From JBFWYO01 sp050186335 (lineage in GTDB: Bacteria; Pseudomonadota; Alphaproteobacteria; Bin65), in assembly GCA_050186335.1 (NCBI GenBank), contig JBFWYO010000019.1:1-54420 (forward strand): a DNA stretch of 54,420 nucleotides, given 5' to 3'. Below are positions 7,778 through 16,490 of the stretch, piece by piece. The stretch's first letter is position 1. The number at the start of each line of letters is the position of its first letter. The notes under the pieces were generated by a model. It was given only the letters and a program-made list of their open reading frames with translations, searched no databases and was not told where the DNA came from. Both the position numbers and the translations under genes were made by a program.

Positions 7778-9189
7778 TCGCCGTCAACGGCGTCCTGGCG
7801 ATGTCCGAGCTGGCCTTGGTGTCGGCACGGCGCGGACGCCTCGAAGCTATGGCCGCGCGCGGCCACAAGGGCGCACAGGCGGCCCTGGCGATCATGGCCG
7901 AGCCGGGGCGCTTTCTTTCGGCGGTGCAGATCGGCATTACCCTGGTCGGACTGGCGGCTGGCGCATTCAGCGGCGCCACCATCGCCGAACGCGCAGCAAA
8001 CGGCTTGCGCGGTTTCGGCATGGCGCCGGCGGCGGCCGATACGGTCGCCTATGTCGTCGTGATCGCCGCAATCACGTATTTCTCCGTCATCGTCGGCGAG
8101 CTGGTGCCCAAGCAATTGGCCTTGCGCAACGCCGAGCGTATCGCCGTCGCGGTGGCCGGGCCGATGAGTCTGGTCTCGAAGATATTCGCGCCGGTGGTCT
8201 GGCTGCTGGACGGATCGGCGCGCCTGGGCTTGCGCCTGTTCGGCACGCACGACCCGCGCGCGGGTGCGGTGACCGACGAAGAGATCAAGACCCTGATCGC
8301 GGAGGCCGAGCGTCTGGGCGTGGTCGAACCGGAAGAACGCACGATGATTTCCGGCGTGATGCGCCTGGCTGACAAGCCGGTGCGCGCGATCATGACGCCG
8401 CGCCTCGATATCGTCTGGCTCAATCTCGAGGACAGCGAGGACGAGCTGCGCGCCGCGATCCGCAAGGCGCCGCATTCGCGCCTGCCGGTGGCGTCGGGAT
8501 CGATCGACAAGGTGCTCGGCGTGCTGCCGACCAAGGAATTGCTCGACGCCATGCTGGACGACCGCAGCGTGCGCATCCGCGATCTGATCCAGCCGGTGCC
8601 GGCGGTCAGCGACGCGATCGACGCGTTGACCGCAACCGAGCAAATACGCCAGTCGCCGATGCGGCTCGTGGTGGTGGTCGACGAACAGGGCGTGCTCGAG
8701 GGCATCGTCACCGAAGGCGACATTCTGCGCGCGATCGCCGGCGAACTGATCGACCATAATCGCGACACGGCGCATGTGACTCGGCGCGAGGACGGTTCGT
8801 TTTTGATCGACGGCTCGATGAGCGCGGATGCGCTGGCCGAACTGCTCAAGATCGCCCTGCCCGCCGAACGCAACTTCCACACCGCGGCCGGTTTCGTGCT
8901 CGATCATCTGCGCCATTTGCCGAAGGTCGGCGAAGTATTTCCGTTTCACGGCTGGCGCTTCGAGATCGTCGACCTGGACGGGCTCAAGATCGACAAACTG
9001 CTGGTGAGCCGGCAACCCGCCTTGCACCGCGAACCGCGCACGCGCAGCGGCGCGGCCACACCGCCGCGCGCCGGCAAGAAAACGGCCCGGGCAAAGCCGA
9101 CCCCGGCGGCCGATAAGCCGCGCACCGAAAAACCCAGCTCGGAAAAGTCAAAGCGTGAGGCGAAGCGCCGCAGCCCGGCGGCCAAATAG
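7741..9189 (+). CDS. CNNM/CBS/CorC_HlyC-domain membrane protein
   Basis: A 482-residue integral membrane protein of the hemolysin C/CorC group, whose members are linked to magnesium or cobalt transport. The first 195 residues form the CNNM (DUF21) transmembrane domain, starting MLYVELAIVLALIAVNGVLA. A CBS pair spans roughly residues 205-330 (MTPRLDIVWLN, VVDEQGVLEGIVTEGDIL), followed by a CorC_HlyC domain to about 430. The last 50 residues are a lysine/proline/alanine-rich tail absent from typical members. The ATG is chosen because the membrane segment begins there. It is preceded by an overlapping leader ORF. Confidence 0.9.
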   Translation: MLYVELAIVLALIAVNGVLAMSELALVSARRGRLEAMAARGHKGAQAALAIMAEPGRFLSAVQIGITLVGLAAGAFSGATIAERAANGLRGFGMAPAAADTVAYVVVIAAITYFSVIVGELVPKQLALRNAERIAVAVAGPMSLVSKIFAPVVWLLDGSARLGLRLFGTHDPRAGAVTDEEIKTLIAEAERLGVVEPEERTMISGVMRLADKPVRAIMTPRLDIVWLNLEDSEDELRAAIRKAPHSRLPVASGSIDKVLGVLPTKELLDAMLDDRSVRIRDLIQPVPAVSDAIDALTATEQIRQSPMRLVVVVDEQGVLEGIVTEGDILRAIAGELIDHNRDTAHVTRREDGSFLIDGSMSADALAELLKIALPAERNFHTAAGFVLDHLRHLPKVGEVFPFHGWRFEIVDLDGLKIDKLLVSRQPALHREPRTRSGAATPPRAGKKTARAKPTPAADKPRTEKPSSEKSKREAKRRSPAAK

Positions 9190-9276
9190 CCCGCCGTTGC
9201 GGCCGCCAAGCGAAATCTTGCGCGCCTTGCGTTCCCGGGGGGCCTATGGCATTTTCCGGCCGCTTTTTCAGGCGCC

Positions 9277-9351
9277 GCCGCTGTAGCTCAGTGGTAGAGC
9301 ACGCCCTTGGTAAGGGCGGGGTCGAGTGTTCGATTCACTCCAGCGGCACCA
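9277..9351 (+). tRNA. tRNA-Thr (anticodon GGT)
   Basis: A complete cloverleaf of 75 bases with an encoded CCA end. The acceptor stem GCCGCTG pairs with CAGCGGC, the D arm contains TAGCTCAGTGGTAGAGC, the anticodon stem CGCCC/GGGCG encloses TTGGTAA with anticodon GGT, and the T loop reads TTCGATT. It reads Thr ACC and ACU codons. It stands alone; no terminator is visible after it. Confidence 0.97.
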
Positions 9352-9473
9352 GTCATTGTTCTCGGCTCGGCACAAACATCGGCGAGCGGCTTCGATCCGG
9401 TCGATCCGCGCACCCATTCGATGCGCCGTCGATCGCCCCTACTTGGATGCCAGCCGATTCCTTGAGCGCCCGA

Positions 9474-10898
9474 TCAATCGCGGCCGTCATTCGACGCAAA
9501 CATGACGCCTTGCAGGAGCGCACCCTCCTGCGTGGCGCCAATCTCCAACGATTGCCAAAACGCTCCCGCGTCGAAGTTCGTTTGCTGCGCCAACTGAATG
9601 CACGCGTCGACCACGGATGCGTCGAACTGCCGCCCACTCAATGACTTTAACTCTCCGATAGCCTGCTCGAAGCCGAGGGCCGGCCGATACGGCCGATGGC
9701 TCGACATCGCCTCCAAAACATCGGCGGCGGCGACGATGCGCGCTTCGAGAACAATGTTCATTCCCTCGAGCGCGTTCGGATACCCTGAGCCGTCCAATCT
9801 CTCGTGGTGCTGGCCGATAATGTCGGCGATCGGCCACGGCAAGTGGATTTCGCGAAAAATTTCGATTCCGGTCGAAACGTGGCTGCGCACGACCGCCATT
9901 TCGGCGCCGTTGAGCCGCCCGGGCTTGGTCAAAAGTTCGGCCGGCACGCCGATCTTGCCGACATCGTGGATCAAAGCGCCGAGATACAAACCTTGATTCC
10001 GATCGGCGACGAACCCGAGCCGCACGCCGATGGCGGCCGAGAGGTTGGCCACACGCCGCTGATGGCCGGAGGTGTAGGGATCCCGCATCTCGATGGTCTT
10101 GGCCAAGGCGTGTACGGTCTGCACCAACGCTTGCTGCCGTTCGTCGTCGATCTGCTTGCGGTCGTTGACGTCGATGATGACGCCTTCGAGCACGGGCACG
10201 TCCCCCTCAACGTTTCGGATCGTGACTTGAACGTCGACCCACCTATACTCGCCCGCCGCCGTGCGTAAGCGATATTTCGGCAGCGTGAACATTGTCTCGC
10301 CCTTTTGGTAGCGCGAAAACAATTCCGATTTCACGCGAACGAGATCGTCCGGGTGAACGATGTCCATCCATTTGATCCGCCCGGATGCGAAGTCCTGCGC
10401 CGAATAACCATAGGCCGAAACGTTGGACGACACGAAATCCACGTCGAACGAATCGACCAGCCGAGCGCGATAGACGATCGCCCGGCTATTCCGGACGATA
10501 AGCTTTGCGACGGCCAACTCTTGTAAGGCGCTGATCGAAGCGGGGTCGTCGTCGACGATCGCGAACGAACCGTCAAAGTCTCCATGCTCATCGAACAAGG
10601 GCGACGGAATGGCCACCGAAGCTCGTGTAACCCCGTCGCCGCACCGCAAGCGGATCGGATAGGGTTCGTGATCACCGCTCGGGCGCCTGGAGAAGCGGGC
10701 GAGGTAATCTGCCTGATCGATCGGATCGATCAAATCGATTGCCGGCTTGCCGACGACATCGGTTTCGGATCGACGCAGGAACCTCAGAAATGCCTGGTTT
10801 GCATAATTGACCCGGCCGTCGCGATCCAGCCAGACCGCGCCGCTCTTCATCTGATTGATCGGGCCGGATAATTCGACCGGCGCTGCAAAGGAGTTCAT
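9474..10898 (-). CDS. PAS-PAS-HD-GYP domain protein, probable c-di-GMP phosphodiesterase
   Basis: A 474-residue cytoplasmic signalling protein. An N-terminal PAS domain (about 10-120, with GRVNYANQAFLRFL) is followed by a second PAS/PAC (about 135-255, with WMDIVHPDDL and YRWVDVQVTIRN). The HD-GYP domain (about 265-450) keeps the HDVGKIG metal motif and the HHERLDGSGYP signature, so c-di-GMP hydrolysis is likely. There is no GGDEF, receiver or membrane segment. The ligand of the PAS domains is unknown. It has a long A+T-rich upstream region with a 12-bp palindrome. Confidence 0.92.
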   Translation of the reverse strand: MNSFAAPVELSGPINQMKSGAVWLDRDGRVNYANQAFLRFLRRSETDVVGKPAIDLIDPIDQADYLARFSRRPSGDHEPYPIRLRCGDGVTRASVAIPSPLFDEHGDFDGSFAIVDDDPASISALQELAVAKLIVRNSRAIVYRARLVDSFDVDFVSSNVSAYGYSAQDFASGRIKWMDIVHPDDLVRVKSELFSRYQKGETMFTLPKYRLRTAAGEYRWVDVQVTIRNVEGDVPVLEGVIIDVNDRKQIDDERQQALVQTVHALAKTIEMRDPYTSGHQRRVANLSAAIGVRLGFVADRNQGLYLGALIHDVGKIGVPAELLTKPGRLNGAEMAVVRSHVSTGIEIFREIHLPWPIADIIGQHHERLDGSGYPNALEGMNIVLEARIVAAADVLEAMSSHRPYRPALGFEQAIGELKSLSGRQFDASVVDACIQLAQQTNFDAGAFWQSLEIGATQEGALLQGVMFASNDGRD

Positions 10899-10931
10899 TG
10901 TTAATGCTGCTTTCAGTAGATTTAACGTTAT

Positions 10932-10943
10932 TGGAATATTCCA
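10932..10943. promoter_or_regulatory. 12-bp palindrome upstream of the HD-GYP gene
   Basis: TGGAATATTCCA is a perfect palindrome about 35 bases upstream of the HD-GYP start codon. A possible leftward promoter reads TTGAAT, 17 bases, then TAACGT, with the palindrome inside the spacer. This suggests an operator for a dimeric regulator, but the regulator is not identified. Confidence 0.35.
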
Positions 10944-11223
10944 GTAAATTCAAAAATCAATTAACAAAAAAGTTGCCGTCACCACTTACGAAGCAATAGC
11001 GATCATGACCGACTTGCACGCATTGCATGTCGTCGGCCCGAATCAACTTAAGCGATATGTAAATACCACAGTGAAAGGGTCCCGGGATGGAATGGGCGAA
11101 TCTGGGCATGCGCCCGAGCGGCGCGCGAAAGACAATCCTCGCCGTCGCTTCATCGCCGCGATCGAACGCGGCATCTGGGCAAGTGGGATGTCGTAGCTAG
11201 CCGTGAGCGTACGCAGCTCCGCC

Positions 11224-11249
11224 GGCTCGGTCCCGTGACGGACCGAGCC
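11224..11249 (-). terminator. Hairpin downstream of rnk
   Basis: A perfect 10-bp stem (GGCTCGGTCC with GGACCGAGCC) and a 6-base loop, starting 24 bases after the rnk stop codon. There is no T tract on either side, so intrinsic termination is uncertain; it may be a 3' stabilising structure or work with Rho. Confidence 0.5.
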
Positions 11250-11273
11250 AGCTTCGCTTCGACTGCGCGGAGA

Positions 11274-11714
11274 TCAGACTGCCTTCTTTTTCGGCGCGCG
11301 CAGCGGGACGCGATCGACGCGAAGCACGGTGATCGTGCGCTCACGCCCGTCGCGGGTCGGCCAGGGAATAATCTGGCCTTCCTGCAGGCCGATCAGCGCC
11401 GCGCCGATCGGGGTCAGGATCGAGATCCGGTCCTGCGCGATGTCCGCGTCCTTCGGATAGACCAGCTGCACCTGGCGCACCGTGCCGTCCGTATCGTCGC
11501 GGAATTCCACGTACGACCGCATGACGACGACGCTGTCCGGGATCAGGCAGGCCGGCACGAGTTCGGCGCGGTCCGCCTCGTTCATCAGCATGGCGGCGAC
11601 GTCCGCATCCTTGGCGGAGGCGGCCTGGGCCAGGTCGATGAGACGCGCCTGCTCGATCGGCGAGAGCACGACGCGGGGCAACGATTGCGGGGACGCGATT
11701 TGAACTTCGTTCAT
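11274..11714 (-). CDS. rnk: Nucleoside diphosphate kinase regulator Rnk (GreA/GreB-like)
   Basis: A 146-residue Rnk-family protein, an RNA-polymerase-binding relative of GreA/GreB. A short N-terminal helical region (VVLSPIEQARLIDLAQAA) precedes the FKBP-like C-terminal domain with QVQLVYPKDAD and ILTPIGAALIGLQEGQIIPW. It lacks the long coiled coil of true Gre factors, so transcript cleavage is not expected. AGGAGG stands 5 bases before the ATG. The N terminus has an extra dozen residues compared with E. coli Rnk. It is divergent from the cysteine-cluster gene. Confidence 0.88.
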   Translation of the reverse strand: MNEVQIASPQSLPRVVLSPIEQARLIDLAQAASAKDADVAAMLMNEADRAELVPACLIPDSVVVMRSYVEFRDDTDGTVRQVQLVYPKDADIAQDRISILTPIGAALIGLQEGQIIPWPTRDGRERTITVLRVDRVPLRAPKKKAV

Positions 11715-12039
11715 GATGGCCTCCTGACGAGACGCGCGAATTGCACGCTCGATCGAGTGACGACAGACGGGGTTGAGGGAGGAAGGACGTAGGTACGTTC
11801 GAGAGCCGAGGTCCGCTTGCGCCGCATTGCTGGGGCGCCGGTGCCTCGGGTTAGTTGCCTGTCAGCGAGCGTCTAGCCCGTTTCAGGCGCGAAAGAATCG
11901 ACAGTGCGTACGTCATGGTAGGCAAAGATGGTCACGCCGCGTCGAATTTCAAGTCCCGGCGCTTGACGGCTTGCGAAATATGGAGGAAAGCTGACCCCGA
12001 CGCCGCGTCCGCGGCGATTTGCCCAGCGAAGTCCCCCGA
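11715..12039. other. Divergent intergenic region, rnk / cysteine-cluster gene
   Basis: A 325-base gap between divergent genes. It contains the rnk ribosome binding site, a small inverted repeat ACGTA-GG-TACGT at about 11789 and a GC-rich hairpin (CGCCGCG, two bases, CGCGGCG) at 12001-12016, just before the rightward gene. No convincing -35/-10 pair or additional gene is visible. Confidence 0.5.
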
Positions 12040-12783
12040 ATGGCGCGCCAACCCCGCATCAAGCCCGAGCATTACGGCGAAATCTACGATGTGTTCAGTG
12101 CGGCAATCTCGACCCGCCACGATTGCGGGCAATTCTGCGCACCGCTGAACGACGGCGTGCCGCATTGCTGCCGGACCGACGGCGCCATTCCGCTGGCCGA
12201 CAAGGAGGAGTTCCAGTTCCTCCAGACGCGCTCCGACTTGTGGCACAAGTTCAAGCCGTTCGACGCCGAGTCGCGCAAGGTGGTCAAGGATCTGCACTCC
12301 TCGTGCGTCGCGATCGAATGCAAGGGCGTCGAGCATTGCGAGCGCGAGAACCGCACGATCGCATGTCGCGCGTTTCCGTTCTTTCCCTACATCACCAAGG
12401 AAAAAAAGTTCGTCGGGCTGTCCTATTATTGGGAGTTCGAGGACGAATGCTGGGTGATCTCCAACATGAAGATCGTGCAGCAATCCTTCCTGGACGAGTT
12501 TTCGCGCGGCTTCGAGAAGCTGTTCTTGTACGATTTCGAATCGTTCGACCTGTTCAGGGATCACAGCGCCGCCATGCGCCGCGTGTTCACGCGCTGGAAG
12601 CGCAGCTTCCCGGTGCTGGGCCGCGACGGGAAGTTCTTCATGGTGCGCCCGGGCGATCCCACGCTGCGGCCGGTCGAGCAAGGCAAGCTGCGCAAATTCG
12701 GCCCGTTCCGCTCGGAAACGGCGTACGCCAAGGCGGTCAAGGAAAAAAAGGGCGTGCTGCCGAAGCGCTCGGTGATGCTCTAA
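12040..12783 (+). CDS. Cysteine-cluster protein, YkgJ-like
   Basis: A 247-residue soluble protein with nine cysteines, eight in a metal-site-like pattern: Cys29-X3-Cys33, Cys43-Cys44, then Cys89, Cys94, Cys100 and Cys109, the last in ACRAFPFFP. The CRxFPFxP ending recalls the zinc- or iron-chelating YkgJ family, but this protein is longer, with an aromatic C-terminal half. The ATG was chosen over an upstream TTG; neither has a good ribosome binding site. An iron-sulfur or zinc cluster is an inference. The partner and pathway are unknown. Confidence 0.7.
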   Translation: MARQPRIKPEHYGEIYDVFSAAISTRHDCGQFCAPLNDGVPHCCRTDGAIPLADKEEFQFLQTRSDLWHKFKPFDAESRKVVKDLHSSCVAIECKGVEHCERENRTIACRAFPFFPYITKEKKFVGLSYYWEFEDECWVISNMKIVQQSFLDEFSRGFEKLFLYDFESFDLFRDHSAAMRRVFTRWKRSFPVLGRDGKFFMVRPGDPTLRPVEQGKLRKFGPFRSETAYAKAVKEKKGVLPKRSVML

Positions 12784-12950
12784 CGGCGCGCTCGGCATGG
12801 CCCGCCGCGGCCGACGCGATTAACGTTAAAGCGGCCAGGCGAAACACCCTTGCCGCCCTTTTGAGCATATCCCCCGATCGGGTGCCGGCGCGATCAGTCC
12901 GCTGCCGGCGCCATCTGGCTTTTCGCCGCCTTGCCGTTTAGGTTCGAGCC

Positions 12951-13913
12951 ATGAGGAAGCAAATTCTCGTCACCGGCGGCGCAGGATTCATCGGCTCGCA
13001 TTTATGCGCGCGACTGATCGAATCCGGGCACAATGTTATCTGCGTCGATAATTTCTTCACCGGTCGCGAAATCAATGTGGCAGGGCTGAACGCGACCGGA
13101 CGCTTCGCGCTGCGCGAGCATGACATTTGCGAGCCGTTCGAGGACAGCCGCATCGACGAAATCTACAATCTCGCCTGCCCCGCCTCGCCGATTCATTACC
13201 AGTTCGATCCGGTGCGCACGGTGCGCACCAATGTCCTCGGCACGATCAACGTGCTCGACCTGGCGAAGCGCGCAGGAGCCCGCATCCTGCAGGCGTCGAC
13301 CAGCGAAGTGTACGGCGATCCCAGCGTACACCCGCAGCCGGAAACCTATCGCGGCAACGTCAACCCGATCGGCCCGCGCGCCTGCTACGACGAAGGCAAG
13401 CGTTGCGCGGAGACGTTGTGCTTCGACTATCGGCGGCAGTTCGGACTGTCGATCAAGGTGGCGCGCATCTTCAACACCTACGGGCCCCGCATGCACCCAA
13501 ACGACGGCCGGGTGGTATCCAACTTCATCGTCCAGGCGCTGCGCGGCGAGGCGATCACGATTTACGGCGACGGGCTACAGACGCGCGCCTTTTGCTATGT
13601 CGACGACCTGGTCGACGGGCTGATGCGGCTGATGGCAACCGACGACGCGACCACCGGGCCGATCAATCTCGGCAATCCGCACGAAGTCAGCATCGTCTCG
13701 CTCGCGGAGTCGATCGTCCGGCTGGCCGGCTCGGCCGGAACGCTGGCATACAAGAACCTGCCGATCGACGACCCGATGCAGAGATGCCCGGATATCGCGG
13801 TTGCGCAACGCCTGCTCGGCTGGACGCCGAAAGTCGCGCTCGAGGAAGGCCTGCGCCGGACGATCGACTATTTCGCCGCCGAGCTCAGGGATTCGACAAA
13901 AGCGGCCGAATGA
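12951..13913 (+). CDS. UDP-glucuronate decarboxylase-like NAD-dependent epimerase/dehydratase
   Basis: A 320-residue extended short-chain dehydrogenase. The Rossmann motif is TGGAGFIGSHL, the substrate loop begins DNFFTGR, and the catalytic YxxxK occurs as YDEGKR, which together with NLACPASP and ARIFNTYGPRM is typical of UDP-xylose synthases (decarboxylation of UDP-glucuronate to UDP-xylose). The product would feed polysaccharide synthesis, although no polymer cluster surrounds it. Its 3' end overlaps the end of the convergent hydrolase gene by 29 bases. Confidence 0.85.
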   Translation: MRKQILVTGGAGFIGSHLCARLIESGHNVICVDNFFTGREINVAGLNATGRFALREHDICEPFEDSRIDEIYNLACPASPIHYQFDPVRTVRTNVLGTINVLDLAKRAGARILQASTSEVYGDPSVHPQPETYRGNVNPIGPRACYDEGKRCAETLCFDYRRQFGLSIKVARIFNTYGPRMHPNDGRVVSNFIVQALRGEAITIYGDGLQTRAFCYVDDLVDGLMRLMATDDATTGPINLGNPHEVSIVSLAESIVRLAGSAGTLAYKNLPIDDPMQRCPDIAVAQRLLGWTPKVALEEGLRRTIDYFAAELRDSTKAAE

Positions 13914-14697
13914 AGCGCACCGAGGTGCGGAACACGAGTTCCTCCGCCTGCAGGTGCGGCACGTGTCCGCAGCCGGGAATCAACAGCCGTTCCGCCGGGC
14001 CGCCGACGCCCGCCACGATGTCATCCAACTGGCGCGTCGTACCGTATTCGTCGAGCTCGCCTTGGATCGCCAGCAGCGGGCACGAGATGCCCGCCAGTTC
14101 GGCAACCATGTTCCAGTTGCGGGTGCATCCTTCGCGCCAGAAATCCAGCCACGCGCCGACCATCGCATCGTGATCGCCGGGATGAAACTGCTTGAGAAAA
14201 TCGCGCATGGAGCCTTTGCGGCGCTGGGCTTCGACCTTGTCGAGGCCGTTCTGCGCCAGCTCGTCCATATAGATGTGCGCCGCCTCGGAAACCACGCCAC
14301 GCGGCTTGAAGCGGCTTGCGTACAGGAGCGCGATCGTGGCGCCGTCCGAATGGCTGAACAAGACCGGCCGCACCACACCCAGGCATTCGAGCAAGGCCGG
14401 CAGGACCTGCCACGCTTCGTCGTGCATCCAGCTATGTGCGCGCGGCGCGCGGATCGGCAGTGTGCGGCCGTGGCCGTTGCGTTCGTAGATCAGCCCGCGA
14501 CAGTCGAGCGCCGCGATCAGTTTCTGCGGGAAGTCCATCCACATGCCGATGCTGCCGAGGCCCTCGTGCAGGAATACGATGACGGGCGCATCGGGGGCCG
14601 CGCCACGCGCGCTCAGCCAGCGAACGGCGATGTCGTCGCCGCCGACGCGCACGCGCTGGTCTTCGGCCGCAACGGACGGAAAGGTTTGATCGTTCAT
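13885..14697 (-). CDS. Alpha/beta hydrolase
   Basis: A 270-residue alpha/beta-hydrolase fold protein. The nucleophile elbow is SHSDGAT, with Ser between His and Asp in place of the common GxSxG glycine, and the oxyanion region is FLHEGLGSIGMW. The acid is probably the Asp in QGELDEYG, and the catalytic His is in GCGHVPHLQ. The substrate is unknown; esters or C-C bonds are possible. It starts 7 bases after the MFS gene and is probably cotranscribed with it, so it may act on an imported compound. Confidence 0.85.
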   Translation of the reverse strand: MNDQTFPSVAAEDQRVRVGGDDIAVRWLSARGAAPDAPVIVFLHEGLGSIGMWMDFPQKLIAALDCRGLIYERNGHGRTLPIRAPRAHSWMHDEAWQVLPALLECLGVVRPVLFSHSDGATIALLYASRFKPRGVVSEAAHIYMDELAQNGLDKVEAQRRKGSMRDFLKQFHPGDHDAMVGAWLDFWREGCTRNWNMVAELAGISCPLLAIQGELDEYGTTRQLDDIVAGVGGPAERLLIPGCGHVPHLQAEELVFRTSVRFIRPLLSNP

Positions 14698-14704
14698 GGC
14701 TCGG

Positions 14705-15961
14705 TCAGTGGGCGGGGTGGGTTCGCTTCCAGGCTTCTGGGTCGGTCAGCAGACCGATGAAGATCGCGCCGACGATTGCGGCCACGGCGCTGACGACGAT
14801 CGGCCACGTGTACGAACCGAAAAAATCGAACGCATAGCCGGCCATCGCCGGGCCCAGGAACGTACTCAATCCGACGCTGGTGTAAAGTGCGCCGATGATT
14901 CCGCCGGCGTTGCGCGGCCCGAAATAATCCACCGTGACCGCCGGCACCAGCGCCACGAAGCCGCCGTAGCATGCGCCGAACACCAGCGCGAACAGCGCCA
15001 GTTCCCAGAACTTGGTCGCGATCAGCCAGTACAACATGATCAGCGCGATGCCGACGAACATGCCGATCAACGATTGCCGGCGACCGAAGCGATCGGCGAT
15101 GCCGCCCATGACGAACCGGCCGAGCGTGCTGCCGACGCCGATCAGGCCGATCAGCAGCACGGCCAGTCCATCGGACAAGCCATGATCCTTGGCGTACGGC
15201 GCCAGGTGCACGAACGGCACGAACAGCGCCAACGACATGATGCCGCCGGCCAGATAGAGCTGTACGAACGGCCGCTGGCGGATGGCGCCGCGAATCGTGA
15301 AGCCGGGCAAGGGCGGCCGCGGGGTGCCGGCGGCATGCGTCGGCGCCGGGTCCCCGTCCGGCGCCAGGCCGCGTTTCTGCGGCGAAGCTTCGATCAGCCA
15401 TGTGCCCAGAACACCGACGATGATGCTGAAGATGCCGAGCGCCAAATACGCGGTACGCCAGGAAAAATCGGCGATGAGCCATGCGGCGACAATCGGCGTG
15501 ATCAGCGTCCCGGCGCCGATGCCGGTCACCGCGAGACCGGATGCGGTGCCGCGCTTTTTGACGAACCAGCGCTGCACCGGGCCGACCGAGGGCACGTAGG
15601 CGAAGCCGACGCCGAAGCCGACGCCGAGACCATAGGCGAGATATACATGCCAGAGCTTTTCGGCGAAGCTGCCGAGGATCAGCCCGGCGCCGATCATGAC
15701 GATGCCCGGGGCGATGACCCAGCGCGGGTCGATGCGGTCGGCGATCACGCCGGTCACCGCACCGGCTACGAAATAGATCAGGCCGGCGATCGAGAACACC
15801 AGCGAAACTTCGCCGCGCGTGGCGCCGAATTCCTTCTGGAAAGACTCGAAGAAGGCGGGAAACGAGTACGCGCCGCCGAAGGCGATAAACAGCACGGTGA
15901 AGGTGCCGAGCACGACATACCAGCCGCGAAAGACGCCGCGTGGGGAAGTGGACTCGGACAT
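14705..15961 (-). CDS. Major facilitator superfamily transporter
   Basis: A 418-residue inner-membrane protein with about twelve hydrophobic segments in two halves split by a hydrophilic loop near residues 190-220. The N terminus GWYVVLGTFTVLFIAFGGAY and the R-G-T-A-S-G-L-A motif place it near the oxalate/formate and monocarboxylate branch of the MFS, so an organic-anion substrate is a reasonable guess. GGGGAG stands 9 bases before the ATG; an upstream in-frame extension of 108 codons is arginine-rich and not part of the protein. It is followed closely by a hydrolase. Confidence 0.9.
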   Translation of the reverse strand: MSESTSPRGVFRGWYVVLGTFTVLFIAFGGAYSFPAFFESFQKEFGATRGEVSLVFSIAGLIYFVAGAVTGVIADRIDPRWVIAPGIVMIGAGLILGSFAEKLWHVYLAYGLGVGFGVGFAYVPSVGPVQRWFVKKRGTASGLAVTGIGAGTLITPIVAAWLIADFSWRTAYLALGIFSIIVGVLGTWLIEASPQKRGLAPDGDPAPTHAAGTPRPPLPGFTIRGAIRQRPFVQLYLAGGIMSLALFVPFVHLAPYAKDHGLSDGLAVLLIGLIGVGSTLGRFVMGGIADRFGRRQSLIGMFVGIALIMLYWLIATKFWELALFALVFGACYGGFVALVPAVTVDYFGPRNAGGIIGALYTSVGLSTFLGPAMAGYAFDFFGSYTWPIVVSAVAAIVGAIFIGLLTDPEAWKRTHPAH

Positions 15962-16490
15962 GCGGACAATCTCCCCGACGTTCGGCGCTCGTCGATGCCC
16001 CGCGAAGATGCGGCGGCCGGCGCGATTGTCGCGACCATAACCGCGCGCTTCGATGCGCGCCAATCCGAATATTGCCGCCGCTGCGTCCGACGGTTGCATG
16101 GCGCCCGTGCACCGCGGGCCGCGCCAACGGTCCGGTCGTCGGAAACCCCTGGGGCCGCTCGGAGCTCGACCGCGCCACCGGCGTTGTTTGTTCGATCGCC
16201 CGTGGCACCTCGGGCGCGGCATGGCGCCCGCAGCCCGGGCGCTGAACCGTGCGCGGGCAATGGAGCCCCCAATGCTCAATCCCACAGGTGCGGGCGCGCC
16301 GTATGTGCCGGCCCGGTTGGCTTGCGACGCATCGGCGCGTGAGGGCTCAGCCAGCCGCTTCCTAAGTCGCCCTTATTTAATTTAAACACCGTTTAAATTT
16401 ATGATATATGTTTAGAGTTATCCGCTTCTCCGGCTTAATCCGCCGCCCCGCGTGGCGCACGGCATCCGGCAACTTCGAGGCATCGCGGCC
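15962..16490. other. Divergent intergenic region, MFS / crotonase
   Basis: A 529-base gap. The left 400 bases are GC-rich, open in several frames, and show no recognisable gene; they could be decayed coding sequence. The last 110 bases turn abruptly A+T-rich and carry the TetR-type operator and a probable promoter for the crotonase-TetR operon. Confidence 0.5.
16379..16399. promoter_or_regulatory. TetR-family operator overlapping the crotonase promoter
   Basis: A perfect inverted repeat with 9-bp arms AATTTAAAC and GTTTAAATT separated by three bases. A TATGAT hexamer directly follows (16400-16405), so a bound dimer would cover the -35/-10 spacer of a rightward promoter. The next gene pair downstream ends with a TetR regulator, which is the obvious ligand-responsive repressor for this site. 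Size and symmetry are typical of TetR operators. Binding is inferred. Confidence 0.65.

Larger units (their letters stand above)
10899..11273. other. Intergenic region between rnk and the HD-GYP gene
   Basis: This 375-base gap holds the 5' region of the HD-GYP gene and the 3' region of rnk. The part next to the HD-GYP start is strikingly A+T-rich and contains the perfect palindrome TGGAATATTCCA at 10932-10943. GTAAATACCACAG at 11059-11071 recurs at 49389-49401. A strong hairpin lies near the rnk end. A 63-codon rightward ORF is present but has no ribosome binding site, and I do not accept it. Confidence 0.6.

Noticed and set aside
11005..11196. A 63-codon ORF in the rnk/HD-GYP gap
   Set aside because: No ribosome binding site, no recognisable sequence, and it lies over a presumed regulatory region. 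Conservation would be needed to accept it.
15962..16285. N-terminal extension of the MFS protein by 108 codons
   Set aside because: The extension is Arg/Pro-rich and unlike any transporter, while the internal ATG has a good ribosome binding site and a family-like N terminus.
14696..16342. A 548-codon open frame on the plus strand, and a long second leftward frame, across the MFS gene
   Set aside because: Both overlap the well-supported transporter and encode Arg/Asp/Gln-rich sequence without membrane segments or motifs.
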